A stretch of 64,000 nucleotides of DNA from Paracoccus benzoatiresistens (GCF_026913015.1 NZ_JAPTYD010000004.1:1-64000), one strand, 5' to 3'; counted from the stretch's first letter, positions 8,600 to 18,150 are shown. Made by a program: numbers and translations. The notes: generated by a model from the sequence alone, not told the origin.

Positions 8600-9982
8600 T
8601 CACGCCCTTTTCAGGTGATAGGATTTCGGGCGGGTCACGGCGAGGTAACCCAGATAGGACAGGCTGCCGCCGCGGCCGGTGTCCTTGCAGCCGGTCCAGC
8701 AGAGGGCCGGGTCCAGGTAATCGGCGCGGTTCATGAAGACGGTGCCGGTCTGGATCCGGGACCCGATCGCGGCCGCCGCCGCGTCGTCGCGCGTCCAGAT
8801 ACTGGCGGTCAGGCCATAGGGGCTGTCGTTCATCAGGCGGATCGCCTGATCGTCGTCCGCCACGCGCATGATGCCCACGACCGGGCCGAAGCTTTCCTCG
8901 ACCATCACCCGCATCGAATGATCGACATCCACCAGCACCTGCGGGGCCAGATAGGCGCCCCCGTCGTCCCGGGGGAAGGCCGCAGGGTCGATCAGCGCGC
9001 GGGCCCCCTGCCCCACCGCCTCGGCGATCTGGTCGCGGACCGTCCGGGCAAAGCGGACATGCGCCATCGGGCCAAGCGTCGTCGCCGGGTCCAACGGATC
9101 GCCAAGCGTCAGGGCGCCTGCCCAGGTCACGGCCTTTTCGACGAAAGCGTCATACAGGCTGTCATGAACATAGATCCGCTCGATCCCGCAGCAGCACTGG
9201 CCCGAATTGAACATCGCGCCATCCATCAGCCCCTCGACTGCCGCATCCAGATCGGCATCGGCGCGCACATAGCCGGGGTCCTTCCCCCCCAACTCCAGCC
9301 CCAGCGGCACGAATGTGCCCGCCGCGGCCCGCTCGATGGCGCGGCCGCCCGCGACCGAGCCTGTGAAGTTCACGAAATCGAAGGCGCGCGCCGCGATCAG
9401 GCCTTCGGTGGTCGCGTGGTCCAGGACGACGTTCTGGAACACGTCGGCCGGCACGCCGCCCGCGTGGAAGGCTTGGGCCAGGCGTTCGCCCGCAAGCAGG
9501 GTCTGGCTGGCATGTTTCAGCACCACGGCATTGCCCGCGATCAGGGCCGGAACGATGGTGTTGATCGCCGTCAGATAGGGATAGTTCCAGGGCGCGATCA
9601 CGAACACCACGCCCAGCGGTTCGCGCGCGATCCGGCGGCCGAAGCTGGCGCTGTCCTCGATGACCCGGGGCGCCAGCGTTTCGGCGGCGATGGAAGCCAT
9701 GTAGTCGGTGCGGGCGTTCACGCCCCCCATCTCTCCTGCGCCAAAGCGGATGGGGCGGCCCATCTGCCGGGCCAGTTCGGACGCGATATCGTCCTTTATC
9801 GCGGTCAGGGCGGCAACGCCCGCCTTGACCATGGCGACGCGCTCCTCCAGCGGGCGGGCGGCCCATGCCGCCTGCGCGCCGCGCGCCCGCGCAACGGCTG
9901 CCTGCGCGCCATCAGGGTCCAGCGGCGTCCGCCGGACCAGCACCGATCCGTCGATCGGGGAAATCAGCTCTATGTCTTTCAT
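8600..9982 (-). CDS. NAD(P)-dependent aldehyde dehydrogenase
   Basis: A 460-residue ALDH-superfamily enzyme. The oxyanion/cofactor motif PWNYPY is at ~131-136, FTGSVAGGR at ~206-214, the general base Glu in LELGGKDP at ~230, and the catalytic Cys in NSGQCCCGIERIYV at ~264. The C-terminal cofactor motif ESFGPVVG is present. It oxidises an aldehyde to the carboxylate. Its place between a glutamine-synthetase-like ligase and an alcohol dehydrogenase recalls gamma-glutamylated amine pathways such as PuuC in putrescine breakdown. Substrate not determinable from sequence. Confidence 0.93.
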   Translation of the reverse strand: MKDIELISPIDGSVLVRRTPLDPDGAQAAVARARGAQAAWAARPLEERVAMVKAGVAALTAIKDDIASELARQMGRPIRFGAGEMGGVNARTDYMASIAAETLAPRVIEDSASFGRRIAREPLGVVFVIAPWNYPYLTAINTIVPALIAGNAVVLKHASQTLLAGERLAQAFHAGGVPADVFQNVVLDHATTEGLIAARAFDFVNFTGSVAGGRAIERAAAGTFVPLGLELGGKDPGYVRADADLDAAVEGLMDGAMFNSGQCCCGIERIYVHDSLYDAFVEKAVTWAGALTLGDPLDPATTLGPMAHVRFARTVRDQIAEAVGQGARALIDPAAFPRDDGGAYLAPQVLVDVDHSMRVMVEESFGPVVGIMRVADDDQAIRLMNDSPYGLTASIWTRDDAAAAAIGSRIQTGTVFMNRADYLDPALCWTGCKDTGRGGSLSYLGYLAVTRPKSYHLKRA

Positions 9983-9993
9983 GGTCGGTCCTG

Positions 9994-11355
9994 TCAGGCG
10001 CGTTCCAGCAATCGGCGCAGGTCATGATCGGTCACGACGCGGTCCGTTTCGGCGATCTCCCATTCCGCGGCGTGGTGATAGTGATCAACCACGTCATCGC
10101 CAAAGGCCCGCCTGTAAAGCTCCGAGGCCTTCAGGCGTCCCGCGGCGTCGCGCAGGGTGCGGGGAACCTCGCACAGGTCCCTGGCCTGGTAGAGATCGCC
10201 GCGGATCTCGGGGCCCAGTTCCAGCTTGCGCTCGATTCCCTCAAGGCCCGCGGCCAGAAGCGCGGCGCAGGCCAGATAGGGGTTGGCGTCGGCACCTGGG
10301 ATGCGGCATTCGATCCGCACGGCCCTGGTCCCCTCGCCGCAGACGCGGAAGCCCGCGGTGCGGTTGTCGCAGGACCAGGCGATCTTGGTCGGCGCGAAAA
10401 GCCCCGTGCAGAACCGCTTGTAGCTGTTCACATAGGGCGCCAGGAACACCATCATCTGGTCCGCGCCCGCCAGCTGGCCCGCCAGGAAATGCTTCATCGT
10501 GGCCGACATGCCGTGGCCGTCGCCGGGGTCATGGAAGGCAGGCTGGCCGTCCCCGAACAGCGACTGGTGGACATGGGCGGCCGATCCCGCCTTGGCGGTG
10601 TCGTATTTCGCCATGAAGGTCACGGATTTGCCGCGCGACCAGGCAATCTCCTTGATGCCCTGCTTGATGATCGTGTGGTTGTCGGCGGTATCAAGCGCGT
10701 CGGAAAAGCGATAGTTCACCTCGATCTGGCCCGCGTCGGCCTCGCCCTTGGTGCTTTCGATCGGGATGCCGGCGCCGTACAGGTGGTTTCGCACGGCGCG
10801 CATCACGCCTTCCTCGCGCGTGGTCTGGAAGATGTGGTAGTCCTCGTTGTAGCCCGAACAGGGCGTCAGCCCACTGACGCCGCCGCGCAGGCTTTCATAG
10901 CTGTTGTCGAACAGGTAGAACTCCAGCTCGGTCGCCATCATGGCCTCGAAGCCCATCTCGCGGGCCCGCGCGATCTGGCGTTTCAGGATCGCCCGGGGCG
11001 AAACGGCGACCTCCTCATGGGTGTGGTGATCCAGCACGTCGCAGATCACCATGGCGGTGCCGGGCAGCCAGGGCAGGCGTCGCAGCGTCTCCAGATCGGG
11101 GCGCATGACATAATCGCCATAGCCCTGTTCCCAGCCAGCGCTGCGATAGCCCGGGACGGTGTTCATCTCCATGTCCAGGGCCAGCAGATAGTTGCAGCAA
11201 TGGGTTTCCCTGTGGCCGCCGTCCAGGAAGAAACCGGCGTGGAAACGCTTGCCCATCAGGCGGCCCTGCATGTCGGGAAAGACCACCAGGACGGTGTCGA
11301 TCTCACCGGCGTCAAAGGCCGTCTTCAGGCTGTCTAAGGTCAGGTTTGCAGGCAT
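9994..11355 (-). CDS. glutamine synthetase-family ligase (gamma-glutamylamide synthetase, PuuA/IpuC-like)
   Basis: A 453-residue member of the type-III-like glutamine synthetase family. It keeps the metal and ATP-site segments (MATELEFYLF, GEADAGQIEVNYRF, GSAAHVHQSLFG, NSYKRFCTGLFAPT, RIECRIPGADANPY). Such proteins usually join glutamate to an amine rather than make glutamine. The gene sits between a TRAP transporter and two dehydrogenases, which fits import of an amine, gamma-glutamylation and oxidation. Start ATG 11355 is preferred to the TTG five codons earlier. True GlnA is less likely given the context and divergence. Confidence 0.86.
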   Translation of the reverse strand: MPANLTLDSLKTAFDAGEIDTVLVVFPDMQGRLMGKRFHAGFFLDGGHRETHCCNYLLALDMEMNTVPGYRSAGWEQGYGDYVMRPDLETLRRLPWLPGTAMVICDVLDHHTHEEVAVSPRAILKRQIARAREMGFEAMMATELEFYLFDNSYESLRGGVSGLTPCSGYNEDYHIFQTTREEGVMRAVRNHLYGAGIPIESTKGEADAGQIEVNYRFSDALDTADNHTIIKQGIKEIAWSRGKSVTFMAKYDTAKAGSAAHVHQSLFGDGQPAFHDPGDGHGMSATMKHFLAGQLAGADQMMVFLAPYVNSYKRFCTGLFAPTKIAWSCDNRTAGFRVCGEGTRAVRIECRIPGADANPYLACAALLAAGLEGIERKLELGPEIRGDLYQARDLCEVPRTLRDAAGRLKASELYRRAFGDDVVDHYHHAAEWEIAETDRVVTDHDLRRLLERA

Positions 11356-11411
11356 GATCGTCCAATCCAAGGATCATGCCGCCGGGCACGAGCGCCCGGC
11401 AGCGGGCGACA

Positions 11412-12452
11412 TCAGCTGTAGCGATAAGGGCGGCCTGCCTTGGCCATGACGTCGTTGTATTTCTTGAAGATCTCGACCACGCGGGCCTTGACTTCGGATT
11501 CGGCGGCGATCTCGTCCCAGAAGGCGCGGGCGCGTTCCTCGACGGTGGCCCATTCCGCGTCCGGGATCGAGGTCAGTTCCAGCTTGGGACCGTTCACCCG
11601 CAGGTCGGCCTCGCCGCCCCAGTACCACCACTGGCGGTAATAATGCGACTGCTCGAAGCAGACCTCCATCAGCATTTTCAGCTTGTCGGGCACCTCGGCC
11701 CAGCGGTCGGCATTGGCAAAGAAATGCCCGATCCACGCGCCCGAGATGTTGTTCGTCAGGAAGTAGTTGGTCACATCGGCCCAGCCGACGGTATAGTCTT
11801 CGGTGATGCCCGACCATGCGACGCCATCCAGCTCTCCGGTCTGCAGGGCGACCTGGATATCCTCCCAGGGCAGTTGCATGGGCACGACGCCGAACTGCGC
11901 CAGGAAGCGGCCTGCGGTCGGGAAGGTGAAGACGCGCTTGCCTTCAAGGTCGGCCAGGCTGTTGATCGGGTCCTTTGTCGCGAAATGGCACGGATCCCAC
12001 GCCCCGGCCGAGATGTGCTTGATGCCGACCGCCGCGTATTCCTGTTCCCAGATTTCCTTCAGTCCGTACTGGTTGAACAGCACCGGCACATCCAGGCTGT
12101 AGCGGCTGGCAAAGGGGAAATAGCCGCCGAACACCGTCACCTCGGTCGGCGACTGCATGGAATCGTCGTCCGACTGCACCGCGTCGATGGTGCCGTTCTG
12201 CATGGCGCGGAACAGCTCGGATGTCGGAACCAGCTGGTCGGAGTAATACAGCTCGATCTGCATCTCGCCCTCGGCGATGGCGTTGAACTTGTCGATGGCG
12301 GGCTTGACCACATGTTCGCCAAGGGCGGCGCCCGCATAGGTCTGCATCCGCCAGCGGATCGGCGCGCCCTGCGCGTGGACGGCGGGCGCGGCCAGCGTGG
12401 CGGCGCCGGCGGCAAGGGGGGCGGTCATCAGAAACTTGCGTCTTGTCGTCAT
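11412..12452 (-). CDS. dctP: TRAP transporter substrate-binding protein (DctP type)
   Basis: A periplasmic solute receptor of 346 residues that delivers its ligand to the DctQM membrane pair. The N-terminus carries a Tat-like signal (TTRRKFLMTAPLAAGA, cleavage near AVHAQ). The mature part has the DctP fold signatures (LGEHVVKPAIDKFN, DLEGKRVFTFPTAGRF, WSGITEDYTVGW). The WWYWGG region resembles the COG4663 group, whose TakP member binds 2-oxoacids. Start ATG 12452 is supported by GGAGG. It lies 44 bases downstream of dctM. Ligand unknown. Confidence 0.92.
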   Translation of the reverse strand: MTTRRKFLMTAPLAAGAATLAAPAVHAQGAPIRWRMQTYAGAALGEHVVKPAIDKFNAIAEGEMQIELYYSDQLVPTSELFRAMQNGTIDAVQSDDDSMQSPTEVTVFGGYFPFASRYSLDVPVLFNQYGLKEIWEQEYAAVGIKHISAGAWDPCHFATKDPINSLADLEGKRVFTFPTAGRFLAQFGVVPMQLPWEDIQVALQTGELDGVAWSGITEDYTVGWADVTNYFLTNNISGAWIGHFFANADRWAEVPDKLKMLMEVCFEQSHYYRQWWYWGGEADLRVNGPKLELTSIPDAEWATVEERARAFWDEIAAESEVKARVVEIFKKYNDVMAKAGRPYRYS

Positions 12453-12496
12453 CCGAACCTCCGTTTGTTTGGAAAGGGGCGGTTCGCCGCCCCTCG

Positions 12497-13825
12497 TCAT
12501 TGTCCGTAGACCTGCCCCGGCAACCACAATGCGATCTGCGGAAAGGCCATGATGATCGCCAGCGTCAGGATCATGATGCCGACGATGGGCACGATCGAGC
12601 GATAGATGTCGGCCAGCGTGACGTGGCTTGGGGCCAGCGCCCGCATCAGGAACAGGTTATATCCGAAAGGGGGCGTGATATAGGCGATCTGGCAGGTGAT
12701 CGTGTAAAGCACCCCGTACCAGATCAGATCGAATTCCAGCGCGCGCACCAGCGGGATATACAGCGGCGCGACGATGACCAGCATGGCGGTGTCGTCCAGG
12801 AACATTCCAAGAACAAGGAACGAGACCTGCATCAGGATGATGATCTGCCAGCGCGTGAGGCCCAGTTCGTCCAGAAAGAAGGACTCGATGGCGCGCACCG
12901 CCCCCAGACCGTCGAAGACCGCGCCAAAGGCAAGCGCCGCCAGAAGGATCCACATGAACATGGAGGTCACGGCCAGCGTCCCGCGCAGGCAGGTTTCCCA
13001 GACGGCGCGGGTCCAGCGGCGCTTGGCAACGGCGACAAGCGAGGCGATGGCCGCGCCGATGACCGAGGATTCGACCAGGCTGACATAGCCTGCCACGAAC
13101 GGCCCCATCATCGCGGCGAAGATGACGAAGGGGATGATGCCCGCGCGAAGCAGGCGCAGCCTTTCACCCCATGTGATGGCGGCCAGTTCCTCGGCCGGCA
13201 GGCGCGGGGCAAGGCGCCTGTCCAGGCCGCAGCGGATCAGGACATAGACGATGAACAGCCCCGCCATCAGCAGGCCGGGAAACACGCCTGCCAGCCACAG
13301 ATGCCCCACCGGCTGGCGCGCGATCATGGCATACAGCACCAGCACGATGGACGGCGGGACCAGGATGCCCAGGGACGAACCGCCCTGGATGATCCCGGTG
13401 ACCATCACCTTGTCATATCCGCGCCGCAGCATCTCGGGCAGGGCGATGGTGGCGCCGATGGCAAGTCCCGCCACCGACAGCCCGTTCATGGCCGAGACCA
13501 GCACCATCAGCAGGATGGTCCCGACCGCCAGCCCGCCCGGCACCGGCCCGAACCAGACATGGAACATCCTGTAAAGGTCGTCCGCCATGCGGGTTTCCGA
13601 CATGACATAGCCCATCCAGACGAACATCGGCAGGGTCAGCATCGGAAACCAGTTCATCAGCTTGATGGCGCTGGTAAAGGCCAGGTCATAGCCGCCCCGA
13701 TCCCCCCACAGGGCGATCGCCGCGATCACGGCGACGAAACCGATGCTGGCAAAGACCCTCTGCCCGGTCATCAGCAGCACCACCATGCCCAGGAACATCG
13801 AGACGGCGATCAGTTCATAGGACAT
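12497..13825 (-). CDS. dctM: TRAP transporter large permease
   Basis: A 442-residue polytopic inner-membrane protein with about twelve hydrophobic segments. It is the ion-coupled transport subunit of a TRAP system. The family motifs GGSSLGILVPPSIVLVLY and GMFLDDTAMLVIVAPLYIP are clear. Its start overlaps the dctQ stop by one base (TGATG), showing translational coupling. Confidence 0.95.
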   Translation of the reverse strand: MSYELIAVSMFLGMVVLLMTGQRVFASIGFVAVIAAIALWGDRGGYDLAFTSAIKLMNWFPMLTLPMFVWMGYVMSETRMADDLYRMFHVWFGPVPGGLAVGTILLMVLVSAMNGLSVAGLAIGATIALPEMLRRGYDKVMVTGIIQGGSSLGILVPPSIVLVLYAMIARQPVGHLWLAGVFPGLLMAGLFIVYVLIRCGLDRRLAPRLPAEELAAITWGERLRLLRAGIIPFVIFAAMMGPFVAGYVSLVESSVIGAAIASLVAVAKRRWTRAVWETCLRGTLAVTSMFMWILLAALAFGAVFDGLGAVRAIESFFLDELGLTRWQIIILMQVSFLVLGMFLDDTAMLVIVAPLYIPLVRALEFDLIWYGVLYTITCQIAYITPPFGYNLFLMRALAPSHVTLADIYRSIVPIVGIMILTLAIIMAFPQIALWLPGQVYGQ

Positions 13826-14349
13826 CAGACGCGTCCCTCGGGCATCGGAATGCCGCGCAGCGTCGCGATGTCACGGATCAGGAAGGCCAGCGATTGCAGC
13901 AGCATCAGGAAGACGCCCGCGCAGATCACGATCTTGATGGGCGCCATGTAGGGCCGCCAGACGGTGCGCGACCGCTCGCCGATCTCCAGGGCATAGATGG
14001 TGCTTTCAATGCCGCCCCACAGGATCACCCCCAGAAAGACGACAAGGGCGAAGACCGTCACGCTGTCCACGGCTGCGCGGGTCCTGATCGACCAGCGGGA
14101 ATAAAGCAGGTCCATCCGCACATGCGCGCCCAGCATCAGCGAATAGGCACCCCCCAGGACGACATAGGCGATCATCGTGAACTGCGCCATTTCCTGGGTC
14201 CACAAGGCCGGACGGAAGAACGCCTTGGCGATCACCGACCAGGTCAGGACCCCGGCAAGAACGAACAGAAGATACATGGCCATGCGGCCGACCCGATGGT
14301 TGATCGCCTCGACCACGCGCACAAAGCCAATGGCCATGTCAGGCATCAT
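13825..14349 (-). CDS. dctQ: TRAP transporter small permease
   Basis: A 174-residue membrane protein with four predicted transmembrane segments, the usual size of DctQ. It carries the WTQEMAQFTMIAYVVLGGAY segment and the GAHVRMDLLY motif common in this subunit. It is the first gene of the six-gene operon, with an AAGGGGG ribosome-binding site before ATG 14349. It pairs with DctM to form the importer. Confidence 0.93.
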   Translation of the reverse strand: MMPDMAIGFVRVVEAINHRVGRMAMYLLFVLAGVLTWSVIAKAFFRPALWTQEMAQFTMIAYVVLGGAYSLMLGAHVRMDLLYSRWSIRTRAAVDSVTVFALVVFLGVILWGGIESTIYALEIGERSRTVWRPYMAPIKIVICAGVFLMLLQSLAFLIRDIATLRGIPMPEGRV

Positions 14350-14524
14350 TGGCCCCCTTCGGACAACAGGATACCGGGCGCGAAAACGCGCTGAAATGGC
14401 AGGCCCGCCACGATTCTTCTCCCTGCTTTCGGCTCAGCGTCCTCTCTGTTCTTGCGTTCTGTCAAGAATTTTTCATTTCATTGCTTCCTGATAGGATCAT
14501 TTCAGAAGCGGGCAGGAGGCTGTC
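14350..14524. promoter_or_regulatory. divergent promoter region between dctQ operon and rpiR-type regulator
   Basis: 175 bases between divergent genes. The part nearest the regulator (14460-14506) is AT-rich and holds the direct repeat CATTTCA at 14474-14480 and 14499-14505, 25 bases apart. These are plausible binding sites for the RpiR-type protein, by position only. Confidence 0.4.
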
Positions 14525-15379
14525 ATGACCATCGAAGACCGGATGCGCGCACAGCTGGTCTCCCTGACCCGGGCCGAGCGGCAGGCCGCGACGCATATCC
14601 TGTCGCACTTTCCGATGTCGGCCCTGGGGTCGATCACCATGCTGGCCAGTGCGGCCGAAGTCTCGGCGCCCACCATCGTGCGGCTGGTCCAGAAGCTGGG
14701 CTTCAAGGGCTATGCCGACTATCAGGCCGCGCTGCGGGCCGAGGTCGGGCGCCTTCTGGCAGCGCCCCTGTCCCTGCCGGAACACGAGCCGCGCCGTCAC
14801 CCCATGCAATCCTTTGCGGCGCAGGCGATAACGAACATCCAGGCGACGCTGGATCAGATCGCGACACAGGAATTCGACGCGGCGGCCGCGCTTCTGTCCG
14901 ACCCCGCACGCCATGTCGCCGTCATGGGGGGACGCCTGACACATGCCCACGCCGATTACATGGCAACGCTGCTGCGCGTGATCCGGCCGGGCGTCACCTA
15001 TGTGTCGGATCATCTGACCGACTGGCAGCAGGCCCTGCTGGACCTGCGAGCCGAGGATGTGGTGGTGATCTTCGACATCCGGCGGTACGAAGCGAATGCC
15101 GTCCACATGGCCGAATTGGCGGCACGGCAGGGCGCCCGGGTCGTCCTGATCACCGATCACTGGCTTTCCCCTGCCGCGGGACACGCCCATCACACCCTGC
15201 CTTGCCGCATCGACATGCCGGCCGCATGGGATTCGACCATCACGATCCTCATGCTGGTCGAGGCATTGCTGGGCCGCGTGCAAGGCCACTGCGCCGATCA
15301 GGTGCAGGATCGCCTCAACCGGCTGGAGGACGTCTTCGCGAAGACGCGCATCTTCCGGGCGCCCAAGCTGGGGCGATGA
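14525..15379 (+). CDS. MurR/RpiR-family transcriptional regulator
   Basis: A 284-residue regulator with an N-terminal HTH_6 domain (residues ~1-75, SAAEVSAPTIVRLVQKLGFKGYADYQ) and a C-terminal SIS domain (~120-250, containing HVAVMGGRLTHAHADYM and EDVVVIFDIRRYEANAV). It is divergent from the TRAP/ligase/dehydrogenase operon, which it probably controls. SIS domains usually bind phosphosugars, but several RpiR members respond to other metabolites, so the effector is open. Ribosome-binding site GGCAGGAGG precedes ATG 14525. Confidence 0.92.
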   Translation: MTIEDRMRAQLVSLTRAERQAATHILSHFPMSALGSITMLASAAEVSAPTIVRLVQKLGFKGYADYQAALRAEVGRLLAAPLSLPEHEPRRHPMQSFAAQAITNIQATLDQIATQEFDAAAALLSDPARHVAVMGGRLTHAHADYMATLLRVIRPGVTYVSDHLTDWQQALLDLRAEDVVVIFDIRRYEANAVHMAELAARQGARVVLITDHWLSPAAGHAHHTLPCRIDMPAAWDSTITILMLVEALLGRVQGHCADQVQDRLNRLEDVFAKTRIFRAPKLGR

Positions 15380-15418
15380 AAGCACCCTGCCCCGACGCCG
15401 TTGCGTATCAGCCCCTCT

Positions 15419-15437
15419 AGGTTTCGCCGCGAAACCT
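15419..15437. promoter_or_regulatory. parS-like centromere site 1
   Basis: A perfect 19-base palindrome built on GTTTCGC-C-GCGAAAC. It overlaps the parB stop codon. Two more copies of the core lie at 16472-16486 and 18032-18046, so it is the best candidate for the ParB-binding centromere. Confidence 0.8.
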
Positions 15438-16548
15438 ACTTCTCCAGCAAGGCCTGTATCTCGGTCATCAGCATGTCCATCAGGTCCGAGTTGATGGGCG
15501 CGCCTTCCAGCCGCAGGACATGGGCATTGCCGTCGCGGGCGCGGCGGATGGTGATGCCGCTGGTGGTCCTGATCGTCAGGTCGTCGATCCAGCCATATTG
15601 CACCGGCGCCTTGGTGCGGGGACGGCCGCCGCGGGCAGGGCTGCGGGGTGCGCCCTCGACCTGCGCAAGGACGGGTTCCAGCAGCAACCACTCTTCCTCG
15701 GCATCGCCCGGCGACCCGGCGGACAGCGCCTTGCGCAGCCGGGATTCGGCGCCCTCCCGCAGCGCCGCCGACAGGCGCAGGCCGCGCTTTTCGGTCAGCG
15801 CCTCGGGAAAGCGCAGCATGTCGCCCAGTTCCTCGAAGATCAGGGCGAAGGACCGGACCTTGGACCGCTTGGCCTTCGATCCGGTGGCGAACAGCCGGTT
15901 TACGGCATCCTCCACATTGGCAAAGGCGCCCTGATTGGCGGCGATCACGGCGATGCGGCCGCGCTCGAAATGGCTCAGTTCCTCGCGGACCTCGTTTTCC
16001 TCGACCATGGCGACAAAGGCGGCGTCCGCCTCGGCCTTGGGACGGATCAGGGCGCGGATCCGGTCGTATTTCGCGTCCCGCGTCAACTCGCGCAGCGCAC
16101 GGACGGCATGAAGCCGGCGATAACCCGACAGAAGGCCATAGCCCGCCTTCCGTCCCTCCGGCGTGCCAAGCGCGAAGACCTCGATCGGCAGGCGCAGTCC
16201 GTTGGCGGCAATGGAGAGGCGAAGTTCCTGCATCTCGTCCTCGCTCATGACCATTCGGTCACGGATCATCGCGCCTTCGTCGATCTGGTCCAGCGGCAGT
16301 TCCACGATCAGAAGTCCCTGCTCTTCGGCCTGGCGCAACCGTTCCGCATCGACCTGGTCGCGCGCCCGCGCGGCCCGCGCGTCGGCATCGCCCGCGGCGC
16401 TCAGCGCAGCGGTTTCGGCGGCCACCTGGGCGATCGGCGCGATGCCGGGACCGATTGAGGGCCGCCCCAGGGTTTCGCGGCGAAACTGTTCCTCGATCCG
16501 GGTCAGATCGTCGTTGCTGGGGGTTTCCAGACGCCTGCGCTTAACCAT
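15436..16548 (-). CDS. parB: ParB/RepB-family plasmid partition protein
   Basis: A 370-residue centromere-binding protein. The ParB nuclease-like N-terminal domain spans roughly residues 75-180 (LPLDQIDEGAMIRDR, LRLSIAANGLRLPIEV, GYGLLSGYRRLHAVRAL). The HTH region follows (ELSHFERGRIAVIAANQ, FATGSKAKRSKVRSFALIFEELGD). The C-terminal part probably dimerises. It acts with the adjacent ParA to segregate the replicon. Its start overlaps the parA end by eight bases, so the pair is one operon. A parS-like site lies in its own 5' coding region and another at its stop codon. Confidence 0.93.
   Translation of the reverse strand: MVKRRRLETPSNDDLTRIEEQFRRETLGRPSIGPGIAPIAQVAAETAALSAAGDADARAARARDQVDAERLRQAEEQGLLIVELPLDQIDEGAMIRDRMVMSEDEMQELRLSIAANGLRLPIEVFALGTPEGRKAGYGLLSGYRRLHAVRALRELTRDAKYDRIRALIRPKAEADAAFVAMVEENEVREELSHFERGRIAVIAANQGAFANVEDAVNRLFATGSKAKRSKVRSFALIFEELGDMLRFPEALTEKRGLRLSAALREGAESRLRKALSAGSPGDAEEEWLLLEPVLAQVEGAPRSPARGGRPRTKAPVQYGWIDDLTIRTTSGITIRRARDGNAHVLRLEGAPINSDLMDMLMTEIQALLEK
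16472..16486. promoter_or_regulatory. parS-like site 2 inside parB
   Basis: GTTTCGCGGCGAAAC, a perfect 15-base palindrome within the codons for about residues 21-26 of ParB. Identical in core to the copy at the parB stop codon. Confidence 0.75.
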
Positions 16549-17944
16549 TGGCCTTCTCCTTGCCAGCCTGCTCAGCCTGTTCCATCTGCAGATCGCGCCA
16601 CCAGGTGCCCAGGATCAGTTCCTTGACCTCGGCCCAGGTGCGATCAAAGGTCTCGCGGCCGCGGACATAGGTGTCGCGGTTGAACTCGCGGTAGTCCGCC
16701 TCGTAGATGCCGTTCACCTGCTCGCCGGCCTGGCCCACCATGGCCGTGACTTCCTGGCGGAAGGTGGTCATGAAATCGCCGAAATAGGCCTGGATGACAT
16801 TGGCAAGGTCGGTCTGCTGGGCGGCATCGAAGCGGGTGATGAGGGCGCGCACCGCATCCCATTCGAACTTCATCTCGGGCAGCCCCTCACGGCGACGGGC
16901 GGCGTTCTCGCCTTCCTCGACACTTGCGAAGGTCGAATAGAGCATGTCGAAGAACCGTCCCGTCGAGTCGAATTCCAGGAACGAGGCGCCAAGCGGCACC
17001 AGCAGGATATCGGCGGCAGCCAAGGCGTTGATCGTCAGGTAGCCAAGCGCGGGAGGAGTATCCAGGATGATGATGTCGTAATCGTTAACGATGCGATCGT
17101 TGGCCAGCGCGTTGCCAAGCGCGTCCCACAGGGGCCAGCCGCGCAACCCCATCCGCCAGACGGGCACCTGAAACTCGGCCCAGTACAGGTTCAGCTGCGC
17201 GCCCAGCAGGTCGATGTTCGTCCAGTGGGTGGTCTGGATGACATCGCGGGCGGTGATCTTCAGCGCCTCGGTCAGCGTCTCGTCGAAGGGCAGGGGGGCT
17301 TGACCCGCCGCCTCGCGGACGCGGTTTTCCTGCTGCAGGGCCAGGGCATAGTCCTTGGCGATCAGCGGGAAGGCCGTGGACCATTCGTCGGCCACCCGCC
17401 CCCCCATGATCGAGGTAAGGCTGCCTTGGCTGTCCAGATCGACCACCAGCACCTTGTAGCCGTCCAGCGCGGCCGACATGGCCAGATGCGCCGCCGTCGA
17501 GGTCTTGCCGACGCCGCCCTTGAAGTTCGCGACCGCGATGGTCTTGGCGGGCAGGCCCTCCGGACGCCACGGGCGGTATTCGCGCCCGGCGGCGCCTTCC
17601 GCGGCGAAATGGTCGCGCAGCCGCAGCACATCCTCGAGCGTGAACCATTTCGAGTTTCCCTCGCCGGTGCCCTGCGGCAGGTCCGGGAACTTGCGCAGCA
17701 CGCGGCGGAAGTGGGCGGGCGCAACGGGGATCAGGTAGCGGCAGATCTCCCATGTGGAAAAGCGGCGCAGGCGCTTCTGGCCATCGGGGGCATAGCCGCG
17801 CTCGGCAAGGTCCTGACGTCCGCGGGCGGCGAAGGCGGCGGCCTTGGCGAATCGGGCGGTGTCGATAGGATCGGACAGCCGCTTTGCCGCCCTGGCCGGA
17901 TCGATGTTGAAATAGGGGGGAAGGGGATCTTTGCCTGATGACAT
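16541..17944 (-). CDS. parA: ParA-family partition ATPase
   Basis: A 467-residue Walker-type ATPase of the long plasmid class. The N-terminal ~130 residues form a winged-helix-like DNA-binding extension (FSTWEICRYLIPVAPAHFRRVLRK). The deviant Walker A motif is KGGVGKTSTA at about residues 143-152. Walker A' is VLVVDLDSQGS and Walker B is DIIILDTPPALGYL. The N-terminal extension is typical of ParA proteins that also repress their own operon. Start ATG 17944 is chosen over an upstream frame extension because it gives MSSGKDPL. Transcription runs away from the origin. Confidence 0.94.
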   Translation of the reverse strand: MSSGKDPLPPYFNIDPARAAKRLSDPIDTARFAKAAAFAARGRQDLAERGYAPDGQKRLRRFSTWEICRYLIPVAPAHFRRVLRKFPDLPQGTGEGNSKWFTLEDVLRLRDHFAAEGAAGREYRPWRPEGLPAKTIAVANFKGGVGKTSTAAHLAMSAALDGYKVLVVDLDSQGSLTSIMGGRVADEWSTAFPLIAKDYALALQQENRVREAAGQAPLPFDETLTEALKITARDVIQTTHWTNIDLLGAQLNLYWAEFQVPVWRMGLRGWPLWDALGNALANDRIVNDYDIIILDTPPALGYLTINALAAADILLVPLGASFLEFDSTGRFFDMLYSTFASVEEGENAARRREGLPEMKFEWDAVRALITRFDAAQQTDLANVIQAYFGDFMTTFRQEVTAMVGQAGEQVNGIYEADYREFNRDTYVRGRETFDRTWAEVKELILGTWWRDLQMEQAEQAGKEKANG

Positions 17945-18031
17945 GTTACACTCTCGGCGATGTGCTGCTTGGACGCGGTGTTTTCGCAATCTATTGCACA
18001 TGACCCCGCGCAAGTGAATCGCGCAAGCGAG

Positions 18032-18046
18032 GTTTCGCGGCGAAAA
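18032..18046. promoter_or_regulatory. parS-like site 3, degenerate
   Basis: GTTTCGCGGCGAAAA, one mismatch from the two perfect copies, lying about 90 bases upstream of parA. ParB binding here could link partition to autoregulation of the par operon. Confidence 0.65.
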
Positions 18047-18150
18047 CCCCCTTTTGAACCGGAGAAGCCGTCATGAATTTAGAGACTCTTTGATTCTTTA
18101 AGGATCTTTCGGGTGCAGATTATGTAGGCAAATCAGCCGGCTCTGTGGCA

